A DNA stretch of 64,000 nt from positions 36,835-100,834 of the forward strand of contig NW_022985733.1 of the NCBI RefSeq assembly GCF_902459465.1, given 5' to 3'. The stretch is from Asterias rubens. Its lineage: Eukaryota; Echinodermata; Asteroidea; Forcipulatida; Asteriidae. Shown here piece by piece: positions 37,601 through 44,413 of this stretch. Numbering within the stretch: the first letter of the stretch is position 1; each line of letters opens with the position of its first letter. Below the pieces are notes generated by a model, which ran no database searches, was not told the origin of the DNA, and worked only from the letters and a program-made list of their open reading frames with translations. A program made the position numbers and the translations under genes.

Positions 37601-39225
37601 AGTAATTTTATGTCTTTTTTCCGCTTGCACCCACCTTCTCTGCAAATTGAAATGTTTGGCTGCGCCTAGGCACGTGTACTGCGGGTATTCAAACCGTCAG
37701 ACGCATAGTGTCGAAAACAGTCACTAAGACTAGGTTTCAAAGTAGAAATTGTTTGCGAATGATTTGAAACAAACCCAATGTGTCCACTTTAGTATGAACC
37801 GACACGTTGCATGGTGGGAGTAGAAATTGAGCTAGGTTTATGGTAGAAAGAAACAACTCTTTTCAGTGTAATCTCTTTTCAGTAGAGTCGGTTCTGAAAA
37901 GAACCGGTTGATAAGTGACAACTCAACGTTTTGATCAGTATGCTCTGATCGTCTTCGTTCCATTCAACAGTACATTTCCTGACACAATGTGTGGACACAT
38001 CCATTGTTGTTCATCAAAATACACAACAGGGAATTATTAAATAATATTTGCTTTCTTTTTCTGATTTTTTACAGGTGTGTGGATATCATCCGGAGTGCTA
38101 GCCTTCCCTCCAGTCGTCGGCTGGTCTCAATACGAGTACATTCCAGAGAGAGCAATCTGCACCTTAAAATGGTCTACAGAAATCTCCTATACAGTATTCG
38201 TCTTCGCTCTAGGAATCTTCTTCCCCTTCGTGGTAACCTTCGTAGCTTACTTCTCCATCTTCCGACTCGTCCGTAAGAAGTTTAAGAAGATGAGAGAGCA
38301 CACGACCCGCGGGAAACAAGGTGGGTCTCACTCGCGTAACGTGAGTAACAGCAGCGTTGGACGGTCTGAACGGAGACGCGGTAGCCAGCAGGTCTCAGGG
38401 ATGTACGGAGGGGGTGATAGTATCAGTGCGGTATCGGGGGTAGTTGCACCTGTAGTGCTGGATGGAGAACCAATCCCTAGTGGCCAGGATATTGGAGTTC
38501 AGATGTGTATTGATACAGACGGAGCTGTGCCGGCTGTAGAAACAACAGAAGCCTTGACGCAGAAACGTATGCGATCTTGGTCTCTTATCGAGCATGATAT
38601 TAAAGAAGACTCTCGATATATCCAAGTTGCAAATAAAACTCACCAGGATCCAGAAACTCAGCAGAAGAGTTTGACCCTCACTGTGCCTCCATCGCCATAC
38701 CACGTGGATTCCTCGCAAACGCCTTTTAAAAAACGCGAGTCCCTTCCGTCGCGATCCAAGAGTGCCCACTCAAGGATCTACCGTACCGCGTCCGCTCCGG
38801 ATCACGGGGAAGCAGCTCTGATTAAACGGCAGCGAAGCAACACCAAAACCTCCCGAAGTGGGACGGAGAAATCAAGTAATGCCAAGTCGACCTACCTACC
38901 TCCTAAAGATGATCTACGTGTCACCCTCATGGTCTTCATGGTTCTTACATCTTTCGTTCTCTGCTGGTCGCCAGTGACAATCATCAACTTCTTAGAGAGT
39001 TCCAGAGAAGTGGATATCGATCCGGCGCTCAATGTCTTCTCTGTGTATATGATTTTTGCCAGTAGTGCCATTAATCCAGTCATCTACGGCATGATGAACC
39101 GGAACTTTAGGAGCGGATTCAAGCGGTTCTTCTGTGGTTTCTGGGTCATCTGTGGAGCTTGTAAAAGAATCCCGCGTCAGAACCGAGTGTCAGTTATAAA
39201 TCTGAATGATGAAACGTTACATTAA
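13688..39225 (+). CDS. Class A (rhodopsin-like) orphan GPCR, two coding exons, 24-kb intron
   Basis: Exons are 13688-14147 and 38075-39225. The GT-AG junction splits a Gly codon in TM4 and gives 536 aa. ATG 13688 is preferred (context AAAATGG); an in-frame ATG at 13649 would add 13 residues but has poor context. TM1 (about 26-54) holds the conserved GN. TM2 reads LNLAVCGLF, with Gly where Asp2.50 is expected. Cys103 and Cys182 can form the usual disulfide. TM3 ends VNRY in place of DRY. TM4 holds Trp156. ICL3 is very long (about 217-434), basic and Ser-rich. TM6 has CWSP (450-453) and TM7 has NPVIY (487-491). A Cys-containing tail (CGFWVICGACKR) suggests palmitoylation. TM7 has no retinal-binding Lys, so it is not an opsin. 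NRY and the C-Q-F-x-G-F start of TM3 recall melatonin/Tre1-like receptors, but the ligand and subfamily are unresolved. It is expected in the plasma membrane, coupling to G proteins. Confidence 0.9.
14255..14395 (-). mobile_element. tRNA-derived SINE, second family
   Basis: Reverse orientation: tgggattcgaacccacga is the complement of the B box, followed by gcaattctagagcagtgtc and ttaccaaccaccgaga. The distal body has ctctgtgaaaacaaatactc. It lies just inside the GPCR intron. Confidence 0.8.
15068..15412. mobile_element. Diverged copy of the ~385-bp palindromic MITE family
   Basis: It shares aaggcactag...cgaagaccagt at the left, atcgaagttgcat and gtgtgctttcag in the middle, gccgtttctcacaat near the right, and ends gtgtctagtgcctt. 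It is older than the copies at 28508, 31848 and 49376. Confidence 0.7.
15805..15980. repeat. Three-copy tandem repeat, 62-66 bp
   Basis: The word cttttacgtt recurs at 15811, 15873 and 15939. Between them are near-identical segments containing gaagaaaaggtttttctcc and ttctattttatatcctgcaa. The third unit is decayed. Confidence 0.88.
16505..16735 (-). mobile_element. tRNA-derived SINE remnant, third family (double)
   Basis: Two B-box-like complements (ggggttcgaaccgggg near 16580, agattcgaactaggat near 16655), each followed by aaaggcag/gaaac...cactgag, indicate two head segments in tandem on the minus strand. The flank aaacccacgcaatcatagg matches the general plan of the copy at 48300. Confidence 0.6.
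17091..17245. mobile_element. MITE-like repeat with ccatcttggtcatgttcc end
   Basis: It starts ccatcttggtcatgttcc and ends aaagatggttgcacgtgatg. The interior (gaaccagact, cttccagcctcgttt) recurs at 43380-43537, where the right end reads caagatggccac. The ends are short inverted repeats (ccatctt/aagatgg). Confidence 0.7.
17325..17542. mobile_element. Right half of a ~385-bp palindromic MITE
   Basis: It retains agacttcagacctgaagcc (palindrome centre), gcaacttcgatgacc, gggatacaccaagtg and the end cagtgccttta. The left half is absent or unrecognisable. Confidence 0.65.
18240..18715. repeat. Interleaved direct/inverted repeats with agcaatttagcaaggg
   Basis: The word gcaatttagcaagggtccc and its complement-like gggtccctagctaaattg recur about every 90-170 bp, with shared ctcgtgtgaaaggacaac segments. 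At least four units are in mixed orientation. It is probably a nested or duplicated foldback element; no coding capacity. Confidence 0.75.
19055..19175 (+). mobile_element. Probable LINE 3' end
   Basis: The segment ends in attaaaataaaccattaataataataata. A poly(A)-signal-like motif followed by a short trinucleotide tail is typical of non-LTR retrotransposon 3' ends. No reverse transcriptase remnant is readable upstream. Confidence 0.45.
20943..21137. mobile_element. gggcccaatttcat-family element
   Basis: The termini are gggcccaatttcataaagct and gggcttaatgaaattcggcc, with interior gtgcttagcaggtgtttt. It is complete. Confidence 0.8.
22390..22495. repeat. Inverted repeat of attagtcatatgag words
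   Basis: The left arm tagtcaaaacaacactaatt and the right arm aattagtgatgtttgactaa are approximate complements. The centre tgattttaaatca is a perfect palindrome and the left arm is itself duplicated (attagtcatatgag twice). Confidence 0.8.
28508..28893. mobile_element. ~385-bp palindromic MITE, clear copy
   Basis: The ends are ttaaagacagtggacactat and atagtgtccactgcctttaa, near-perfect inverted repeats. The centre is the palindrome acctcaa...cttgaggt. Conserved blocks are cttcgatgat-like tcatcgaagttgcgag, caccc(t)tgtcaca, gagggagccgtttctcaca and ttactcgtcagtaagaaagg. Copies at 31848, 33737 and 49376 are complete; 15068 and 17325 are old. Any short open frames in these copies are repeat sequence, not genes. 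Confidence 0.9.
30300..30680. repeat. gggcccaatttcat-family element flanked by gaccc-rich repeat
   Basis: The MITE-like core (30429-30602: gcccaatttcatagagctg to gcagctttgttaaattaggc) sits between two gaccc/gggtc-rich segments (tcaatatgaccccaaaaagg at the left; ttgaccctgagttgggtcag at the right). The gaccc-rich type recurs at 34424-34660. Confidence 0.65.
31742..31847. mobile_element. Partial gggcccaatttcat element abutting a palindromic MITE
   Basis: It starts ggcccaattgcatagagctg and is interrupted at 31848 by a ~385-bp element. The right end is missing. Confidence 0.6.
31848..32230. mobile_element. ~385-bp palindromic MITE
   Basis: The ends are ttaaaggcagtggacactat and tagtgaccactgcctttaa. 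The interior is nearly the same as at 28508, in the same orientation. Confidence 0.9.
33737..34119. mobile_element. ~385-bp palindromic MITE
   Basis: The ends are ttaaaggcactggacactgt and ccagtacctttaa. It is in the opposite orientation to 28508 (cttacttggtaacgagcat first) and is moderately diverged. Confidence 0.85.
34424..34660. repeat. gaccc-rich degenerate repeat
   Basis: Several scattered words (tttgacccggaatcc, agtttgacccattt, actgaccccaaaatgagtca, ccagacccggatttttt) suggest an old element with inverted ends (aacttccggttcaaat, gacccggattttttagag). Confidence 0.5.
35611..35814. mobile_element. ~204-bp MITE with caatcccggcc termini
   Basis: The left end is caatcccggccatatctc and the right end ttggccgggattgtag. 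It is the second copy of the element at 2275-2477. Open frames through it are artefacts of its GC-rich interior. Confidence 0.88.
35852..36098. repeat. Recent 122-bp tandem duplication
   Basis: Two copies start aaacagccgtatgctttcc at 35852 and 35974. They match over almost the whole unit, including ccaaggtcaccggggtcatc and tgattattttcctat; the second has a four-base agcc insertion. The near-identity implies a recent event. Confidence 0.95.
36590..36870 (-). mobile_element. Retroelement-type remnant
   Basis: The left part tttatagcgcacagatcc...ggcactttacaatg matches the widespread 'gcgctttacaa' retroelement tail style, and the right part ggcaatcgaacccgcactac resembles an inverted B box. It is old and incomplete; family not assigned. 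Confidence 0.4.
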
Positions 39226-39316
39226 CTTTGGATTGGAGGTATCACACAATGTCAACCCTGTCAGATGCCATGTGTACTGTTTTGTGTAGAGTGATGTGAT
39301 TCATTCCTAAACATTA

Positions 39317-39545
39317 TGGGTGCGTTCGATTAGCTTCCCTGGGTCTACCCGGTGCTCACTCTGGTGAGCCTCTGACAAGAGCTAAACGAACGACCACTCA
39401 CCGCTTTCGCACCTGGGGCCAGCCCCAAGTGACCCACTCCACAAGCAGGGCACTGGGGGCTCACCCGGGTGAGCCCCGGCAAAGCTATTCAAACGTACCG
39501 GGGGCAGACCGGGGTCGACCTAGGGAAGCTAAACGAACGCACCCA
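39317..39545. mobile_element. 229-bp GC-rich MITE in the GPCR 3' region
   Basis: The terminal inverted repeats are tgggtgcgttcgattagctt and the complement of tagggaagctaaacgaacgc plus accca. The interior has gctcacccgggtgagccc. It begins about 90 bp after the GPCR stop, so it may be part of its 3' UTR. Confidence 0.85.
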
Positions 39546-39823
39546 ATAGAGGCCTACGTACAGGGACCAGTCTTTTTCCACCCCTCATGTAGAAATCAGA
39601 ATGGTTGGAAAGCCTGTATCATGCTGTACACAAACAAAAGCAAAAGTCTGTATCTGAACTAGTGGCTGTGGCTAAGGGTGTTGCTAAGAACAGCATGTAG
39701 GCTGGACTTGGCATTACTTGATTTATCCGTACCACCTCGGAAGGTTTTTGCATATAGCATTGCGTGGTGATCCGTGTCTAGCCCAAGCCGTAGCTGCTAT
39801 TTCAGAACTTTGTGCGGTTACAT

Positions 39824-39829
39824 AATAAA
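39824..39829 (+). terminator. Likely GPCR poly(A) signal (AATAAA)
   Basis: A canonical AATAAA about 600 nt after the GPCR stop and beyond the MITE at 39317 is the first clear one downstream. The use of this site is inferred; no transcript data. Confidence 0.4.
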
Positions 39830-39934
39830 TCCAAGTTTAAATTTACCACATAACATACAGACAGGGGACAAAATCCCCGACTCCTTCACCCTCACACTGT
39901 AAAAACTATGATATATGTGTTGTACCATCTCCAT

Positions 39935-40105
39935 GGTTGTACATACCAGGAGGGAATCAAAATTATCACCAAAGGGTGTTAAAAAACCAGCAATCCCGAA
40001 ATAAGTGTTACTTTAACACCGTATGTTGTAATCAAAAACAAATGATATCGAGGCCTATATGTTACAACACCCACGGTGTTAATGTCAACACACACAGCTT
40101 TGGCA
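39935..40105. repeat. ggtgttaa/ttaacacc repeat
   Basis: Recurring words aaagggtgttaaaa, gttactttaacaccg, caacacccacggtgttaatg form a diverged set of direct and inverted copies. Probably an old short element; no coding content. Confidence 0.45.
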
Positions 40106-40535
40106 GTGTATTCAAAAATAAAACGCCCCCCCCCAACCAAACCCGAACGTCTAGACCCACCTATAGTATAGGTTACTTATTTATTGTTATTTATTATTAA
40201 GAAGAGATTTGTGTTAGACGGCCCTCTACCTGAACTTTTATGTTGTATGTTCAGAATATTTGAATTAATATGCCAGTTATGTACACAGCAAAAAAGAAGG
40301 TTGCACTGTTCCTCAAATCAGGTATGGCACAATGACCCCCCCCTTGTATTTCGCGCGCTTTTAACACACCAATATAGCGCCTGACAAAAGAAAGTTCGTG
40401 AAACAAAAAACTGATGGAAAAAAATTCTTACAAAACAAATACGAACACAGATACAATCGCAGACTTAGCGTATATCATTTCAAACTTTTCCTTTTATTTT
40501 TGTCTCGACAGTTTATTAATTAGGCCTACGAGAAG

Positions 40536-40700
40536 GACCAGTGCCCAATTTTGTAAAGATGCTAAGCAAAGACTAATGCTAATAATAGCAAATTTCTTTG
40601 ATAAGCAAAAACTGAGATAGGAACAAGTGGCAACAATGTAAACCCTATAAAAATCTTGCCGGCCAACTGTTTTACAGGCTTTATAAAATTTTGCACTGTG
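40536..40700. mobile_element. Decayed gggcccaatttcat-family element
   Basis: The ends are tgcccaattttgtaaagatg and gctttataaaattttgca, with interior gataagcaaaaactgag. It is weaker than other copies. Confidence 0.5.
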
Positions 40701-41543
40701 CGGTGAGATACGCAATGAAAACGGGCTCTAGTAAAAGCATTCACGTAGGTGTATTATACTATAAAATCGCAGGTAGCGCATAATGTTTAAAACGAATTGA
40801 GGACAAGTCTACATAATCATGGTTTTTACTAGACCAAACCTTTTAACGGTTGATCTTTACAGTGTGACATGATTAAGTACGTCTGTAAACATAGCAGTGA
40901 TTGATGAAAATAATAACACCGAACACTTTAAACAGAGATGCGTGCACGTCTTGCATCTGTACCCGACGATTGCGATGGATCACCGGAAGATTGTTCTAGC
41001 ACGATGCTCACTTAGGAAGAATTCACTTTGCAAAGTTGTTGTAGAAGATGAACAAATGGCAAAGGTATATGTGGGACTGTTAACTGTTGACAAAGTTGAC
41101 TGTTCCTTGCTCAGTCTATAATTGGGAGGTGGAAGGAATTGAAATGGGAATGCGGGAACAAGAAAACTTTTAATACATTACTTTGAAAACAAATGTGAAA
41201 GTTTTGTAAATGTTTCATTTTGAAAATAACAGTACAATATTTTGCAACTTTGTGTGAAAATCTCGACTAATGCGATGCATTAATTAAAACTTTAGATGAC
41301 CAAAAAGCCTTAAAACAACATGAATTTAGAACAAACTTTTACTATGTTTACTATCAAAATTCTTCACGTTTATATTAGAACAAGACAACCAACTATTTAT
41401 TATTAAACTTCCATTGTTCTAGGTGCAATATTTTGTGGGTTTTTAGTTTTTAAGCACAAGCAGTACTTACCACTTGATTCTTAAATAATAATATATTTTC
41501 AGGGAAAAACAAGTTAGGTTGCACTTTTTAGTTACTTGTATTT

Positions 41544-41928
41544 AAAGGAACACGTTGCCTTGGATCGGTCGAGTTGGTCTTTGAAAAGCGTTTGTAACCG
41601 TTTGTTATAAAGTCGTTATGGTTAGAAAGATATTGTAAAAGTAGAATACAATGATCCACACAAACATGCCTCGAAATTGCTCGGTTTTCCTTTTACCTCG
41701 TCGACTAACACGGTCGGCCATTTATGGGAGTCAAATTTTTGACTCCCATAAATGGCCGACCGTGTTAGTTCGCACAGTAAAAGGAAAACCACGCAATTTT
41801 GAGGCAAACTTGTGTGGATCATTGTATTCTACTTTTACAATATCTTTCCAACCATATGCATTTTGTAACAAACGGTTACAAACGCTTTTTTATAGACCAA
41901 GTCGTCCGATCCAAGGCAACGTGTTCCT
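41544..41928. mobile_element. 385-bp foldback element, near-perfect palindrome
   Basis: The arms are about 185 bp. Outer ends are aaaggaacacgttgccttgg and the complement ccaaggcaacgtgttcct. The centre reads gggagtcaaatttttgactc then cc. The arms match almost throughout, including ttaacacggtcggccat-type words. A sister copy lies at 58175-58561. Open frames seen here are palindrome sequence. The transcript of either strand would form a long hairpin. Confidence 0.93.
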
Positions 41929-42532
41929 AATTATATATTTTGTGTGGAAAGAAATTTGTTCAGGGAAAAACAAGTTAGGTTACACTTTTTAGCTCCTTGT
42001 ATTTATTTAATGGGTTTTGCTTGTTCCTATGTGATAAGGCAAACCCCATCTCTACCTTATCGAGGATTACATGACTGTCCTTCATATGGGGGTTTATATT
42101 ATGAAATTAAACCACATCTTATTCATACGAGTAAACTTAGAATAAAACAATTTCAACTGAAGCTAATGTTGTAACTTTGTGTTCTTTTCGTGTATGTCTA
42201 TATTGAATAAATGAAGAGGGAGTAAAAAAACATTTGCAAAACAAACAAATGAGATTAGAATAGAATTAGATAGAATGACATATTAAGCAAAAGTTGTCTT
42301 TTTTCATTCTTATTTCTTTGAAAACAATAGCAAATTATTCGCAATAATGTTATTCCAAAAGGGTTGCATGCTTACTTCTTTACAGAAAATGAGAAGAAAA
42401 GTTTGCTCTTATTTGCTCAGAAGAATTTTTATTAGGGTTCAAGTATGACTACCTTTTTGGGGTAAACTTATTTTACGGTTTTTGTCAAACACCAGTTTCC
42501 ATACTTGATGTGAACCGACAAAACTGTGAACG

Positions 42533-43043
42533 TTTAAAGTCACCTGGAAATATAATTTTTTTTCTTTCAAACATAAGAGTATATGCTAACGAACAATAAA
42601 ACAATTTTTTTAGTAATTGTTTGTCACGATTTATATGTTAAAAAAATATATAAAGTTGTTTGGGGGGCTGACTCCGCCTACCCCTTTTGTGACGTCAATC
42701 GAGGCAGACTTTGCCCGCAATGCCTACGTGCAAAGTACATGTATGTCCAAGTCGTGAGTTAGTACATTTCAAAAAGTGTTTTTCTGCATTCAGCAGCACG
42801 ACTTGGTCCGTACATGTACTTTGCAATTGTGTTTACTCTACGCATTACAGGCAAAGTCTGCCTCGATTGACGTCACGAACAGCGCCCTCTCGGGTGGGGG
42901 TCTACTCTTAAATTTGTAAATAACATAAGAACTGATTTTTTAAAACCTTAGTTAACTGTTTATTCACATTCCACTCATCAAAACACATATATTAGTGACA
43001 AAAGCTTTATTTTGAAAAAATACCACTTCCAGGTGACTTTAAA
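42533..43043. mobile_element. 510-bp foldback element
   Basis: The ends are tttaaagtcacctggaaat and ttccaggtgactttaaa. Inner arms include gacgtcaatcgaggcagact and its complement, and gtgcaaagtacatgta with tacatgtactttgca. The arms are less uniform than those of 41544. It follows that element within about 600 bp. Confidence 0.85.
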
Positions 43044-43045
43044 GG

Positions 43046-43365
43046 ATTTAGGTACTTTTTGCAACACAAAACACAATGTGCACAGATTCACATTAAACTT
43101 ACACCATTTGAAGATAATGATAGTAGAAAGTCTACCTTAAAATAGTAGTTGCTGAGGTGCTGTAGTTTTTGAGAAAATGAGTAAAACAATGTTATGAAAT
43201 ACGTTTTTACATGCTAAAATAATTTTTGTCTCATGATCACCGAGACGAAAATTATTTTCATTACGTTGTTTTACTAATTTCTCAAAAACTACAGCACCTC
43301 AAGTAATATTCTCAGGGAAGCTTTCTATTATCATTATCAACAATTGTTGTGTCAGAAAACAAACC
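43046..43365. repeat. Inverted repeat adjoining the 42533 foldback
   Basis: The arms tagtttttgagaaaatgagt and acta...aatttctcaaaaacta, plus gctgaggtgctg/cagcacctca, are centred at about 43230 (ctcatgatcaccgag). Matching outer words gataatgatagtagaaag and ctttctattatcattatc confirm an element about 300 bp long. Confidence 0.85.
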
Positions 43366-43379
43366 TTTATCATGCTGTC

Positions 43380-43537
43380 ACCATCTTGGTCATGTTCCCT
43401 GTTTCCAATAACAGTAATGAATGCTGACATTCATTGCGCATGGTACCAGACTAATATTTCGTCCAGCCTCAGTTTGGTTACAATGAGTTGGAATGGAGTG
43501 AATTCAAGATGGCCACACGGTGATGAAGGTATATCAA
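43380..43537. mobile_element. MITE-like repeat, second copy of 17091 family
   Basis: The ends are ccatcttggtcatgttccct and caagatggccacacggtgat. The interior gtaccagactaatatttcg, cagcctcagtttggttac matches 17091-17245. Confidence 0.75.
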
Positions 43538-43980
43538 AGTACAAGGCCAGTTTGCCCCAAACCTCTCTCTCTCAAAAAAATAATAATCTCTTGGCAAGCT
43601 TTTCATTAAGATTGTAAAGTTTAGTATAAGGAAACAAAATTAAAATTTTAAAAACTAAAACCAATAGAAAAAGAAATAAGTTCCAAACAAATTTGGAATC
43701 ATCGTAGATTCTGATAAATTTTAAAACAAAGTCTACACTTTGGAGATGGATTTTACATGAAACACAAACAAAATTCAAAACAATTGTTGGGTTAATAAAC
43801 CCACTTTCTTTCAATAATGAGGCCATCAGGCCTTGTATTTTCATCTTTGAGGGGGCAAGGCCTTTTTAATTTCGAAAGAGCACTTCCATTGGAAAAATCT
43901 TAAAGTTTATGGAAACCTTTTGAAGGGGCACCAAGGCCAAGGACAACAACAGAAGCATAAAAGGATATTATTTGAAAAGA

Positions 43981-44413
43981 AACGAACCCATTTTCTTACC
44001 CTGATGCAGCAGTGATCAAACACTAATCTAGCATCTTTGTGAAGAAAGAGGTTTAAGAAATGCAAGAATTCAAAATCATGTTTTGAACAAATCAACCCCT
44101 TCTTCTTACTGTTATTTTGCAGTTATCACAAACACTGATTTTGCATCTTGAATAAAATTTTAAGAATTTTGCAAGAATTCAAAGCATCTTTTAAACAAAT
44201 TAACCCATTTTGTTTACTCTGCTGTCGCCGTGATCAAACACAATGATCTACACCTTGGACAAAAATGCAGTAATTCAAAGCATTTGGACAAATAAACCCA
44301 GTTTCTTAGTCTGATGTCAATGTGATCACACACAATAATCTAGCAACTTCTTTAAAAAAACCTCAAAGAAATGCAAGAATTCAGACAAATTTTGAACAAG
44401 TAAACCTTTTTTC
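43981..44413 (-). pseudogene. Decayed tandem copies of the TUT1 3' coding end
   Basis: Four units of about 106 bp lie directly downstream of the TUT1 stop. They align with the last 25 or so codons plus the following bases. The anchor word atgc recurs at 44477 (real exon), 44371, 44265, 44169 and 44060. The first copy, read on the minus strand, still gives EFLHFFEVFLKKLLDYC before a stop, against EFLHFFEIFFKNMLDQS in the real exon; later units are more decayed. They probably lie in the TUT1 3' UTR. Confidence 0.85.

Larger units (their letters stand above)
14148..38074 (+). other. 24-kb intron of the GPCR gene
   Basis: The intron runs from donor gtaagt to acceptor ttttttacag. The protein joins through TM4 without a gap, so no coding exon is missing. 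It is filled with AT-rich DNA and mobile elements, listed separately. Unassigned stretches (19.2-20.9, 21.2-28.5, 28.9-30.4 and 34.7-35.6 kb) show no convincing coding exons; open frames there are short and lack recognisable domains. A hydrophobic 104-codon minus frame at 24027-24341 is the only one with a protein-like look and was not accepted. Confidence 0.75.
39226..44413. other. Region between the GPCR gene and TUT1 (convergent)
   Basis: No gene was found. It holds the GPCR 3' UTR with a likely AATAAA (39824), then a run of mobile elements: MITE at 39317, foldback at 41544, foldback at 42533, inverted repeat at 43046, MITE at 43380, and decayed TUT1 tail copies at 43981-44413. Stretches 40.7-41.5 and 41.95-42.5 kb show no recognised structure. 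Confidence 0.7.

Noticed and set aside
38395-39083. Minus-strand frames inside the GPCR second exon
   Set aside because: Shadows of the real exon; no independent motif.
41622-41992. Frames at 41622, 41651 and 58266 with shared LTRSAIYGS-like text
   Set aside because: They arise from the arms of the two foldback elements, read on either strand.
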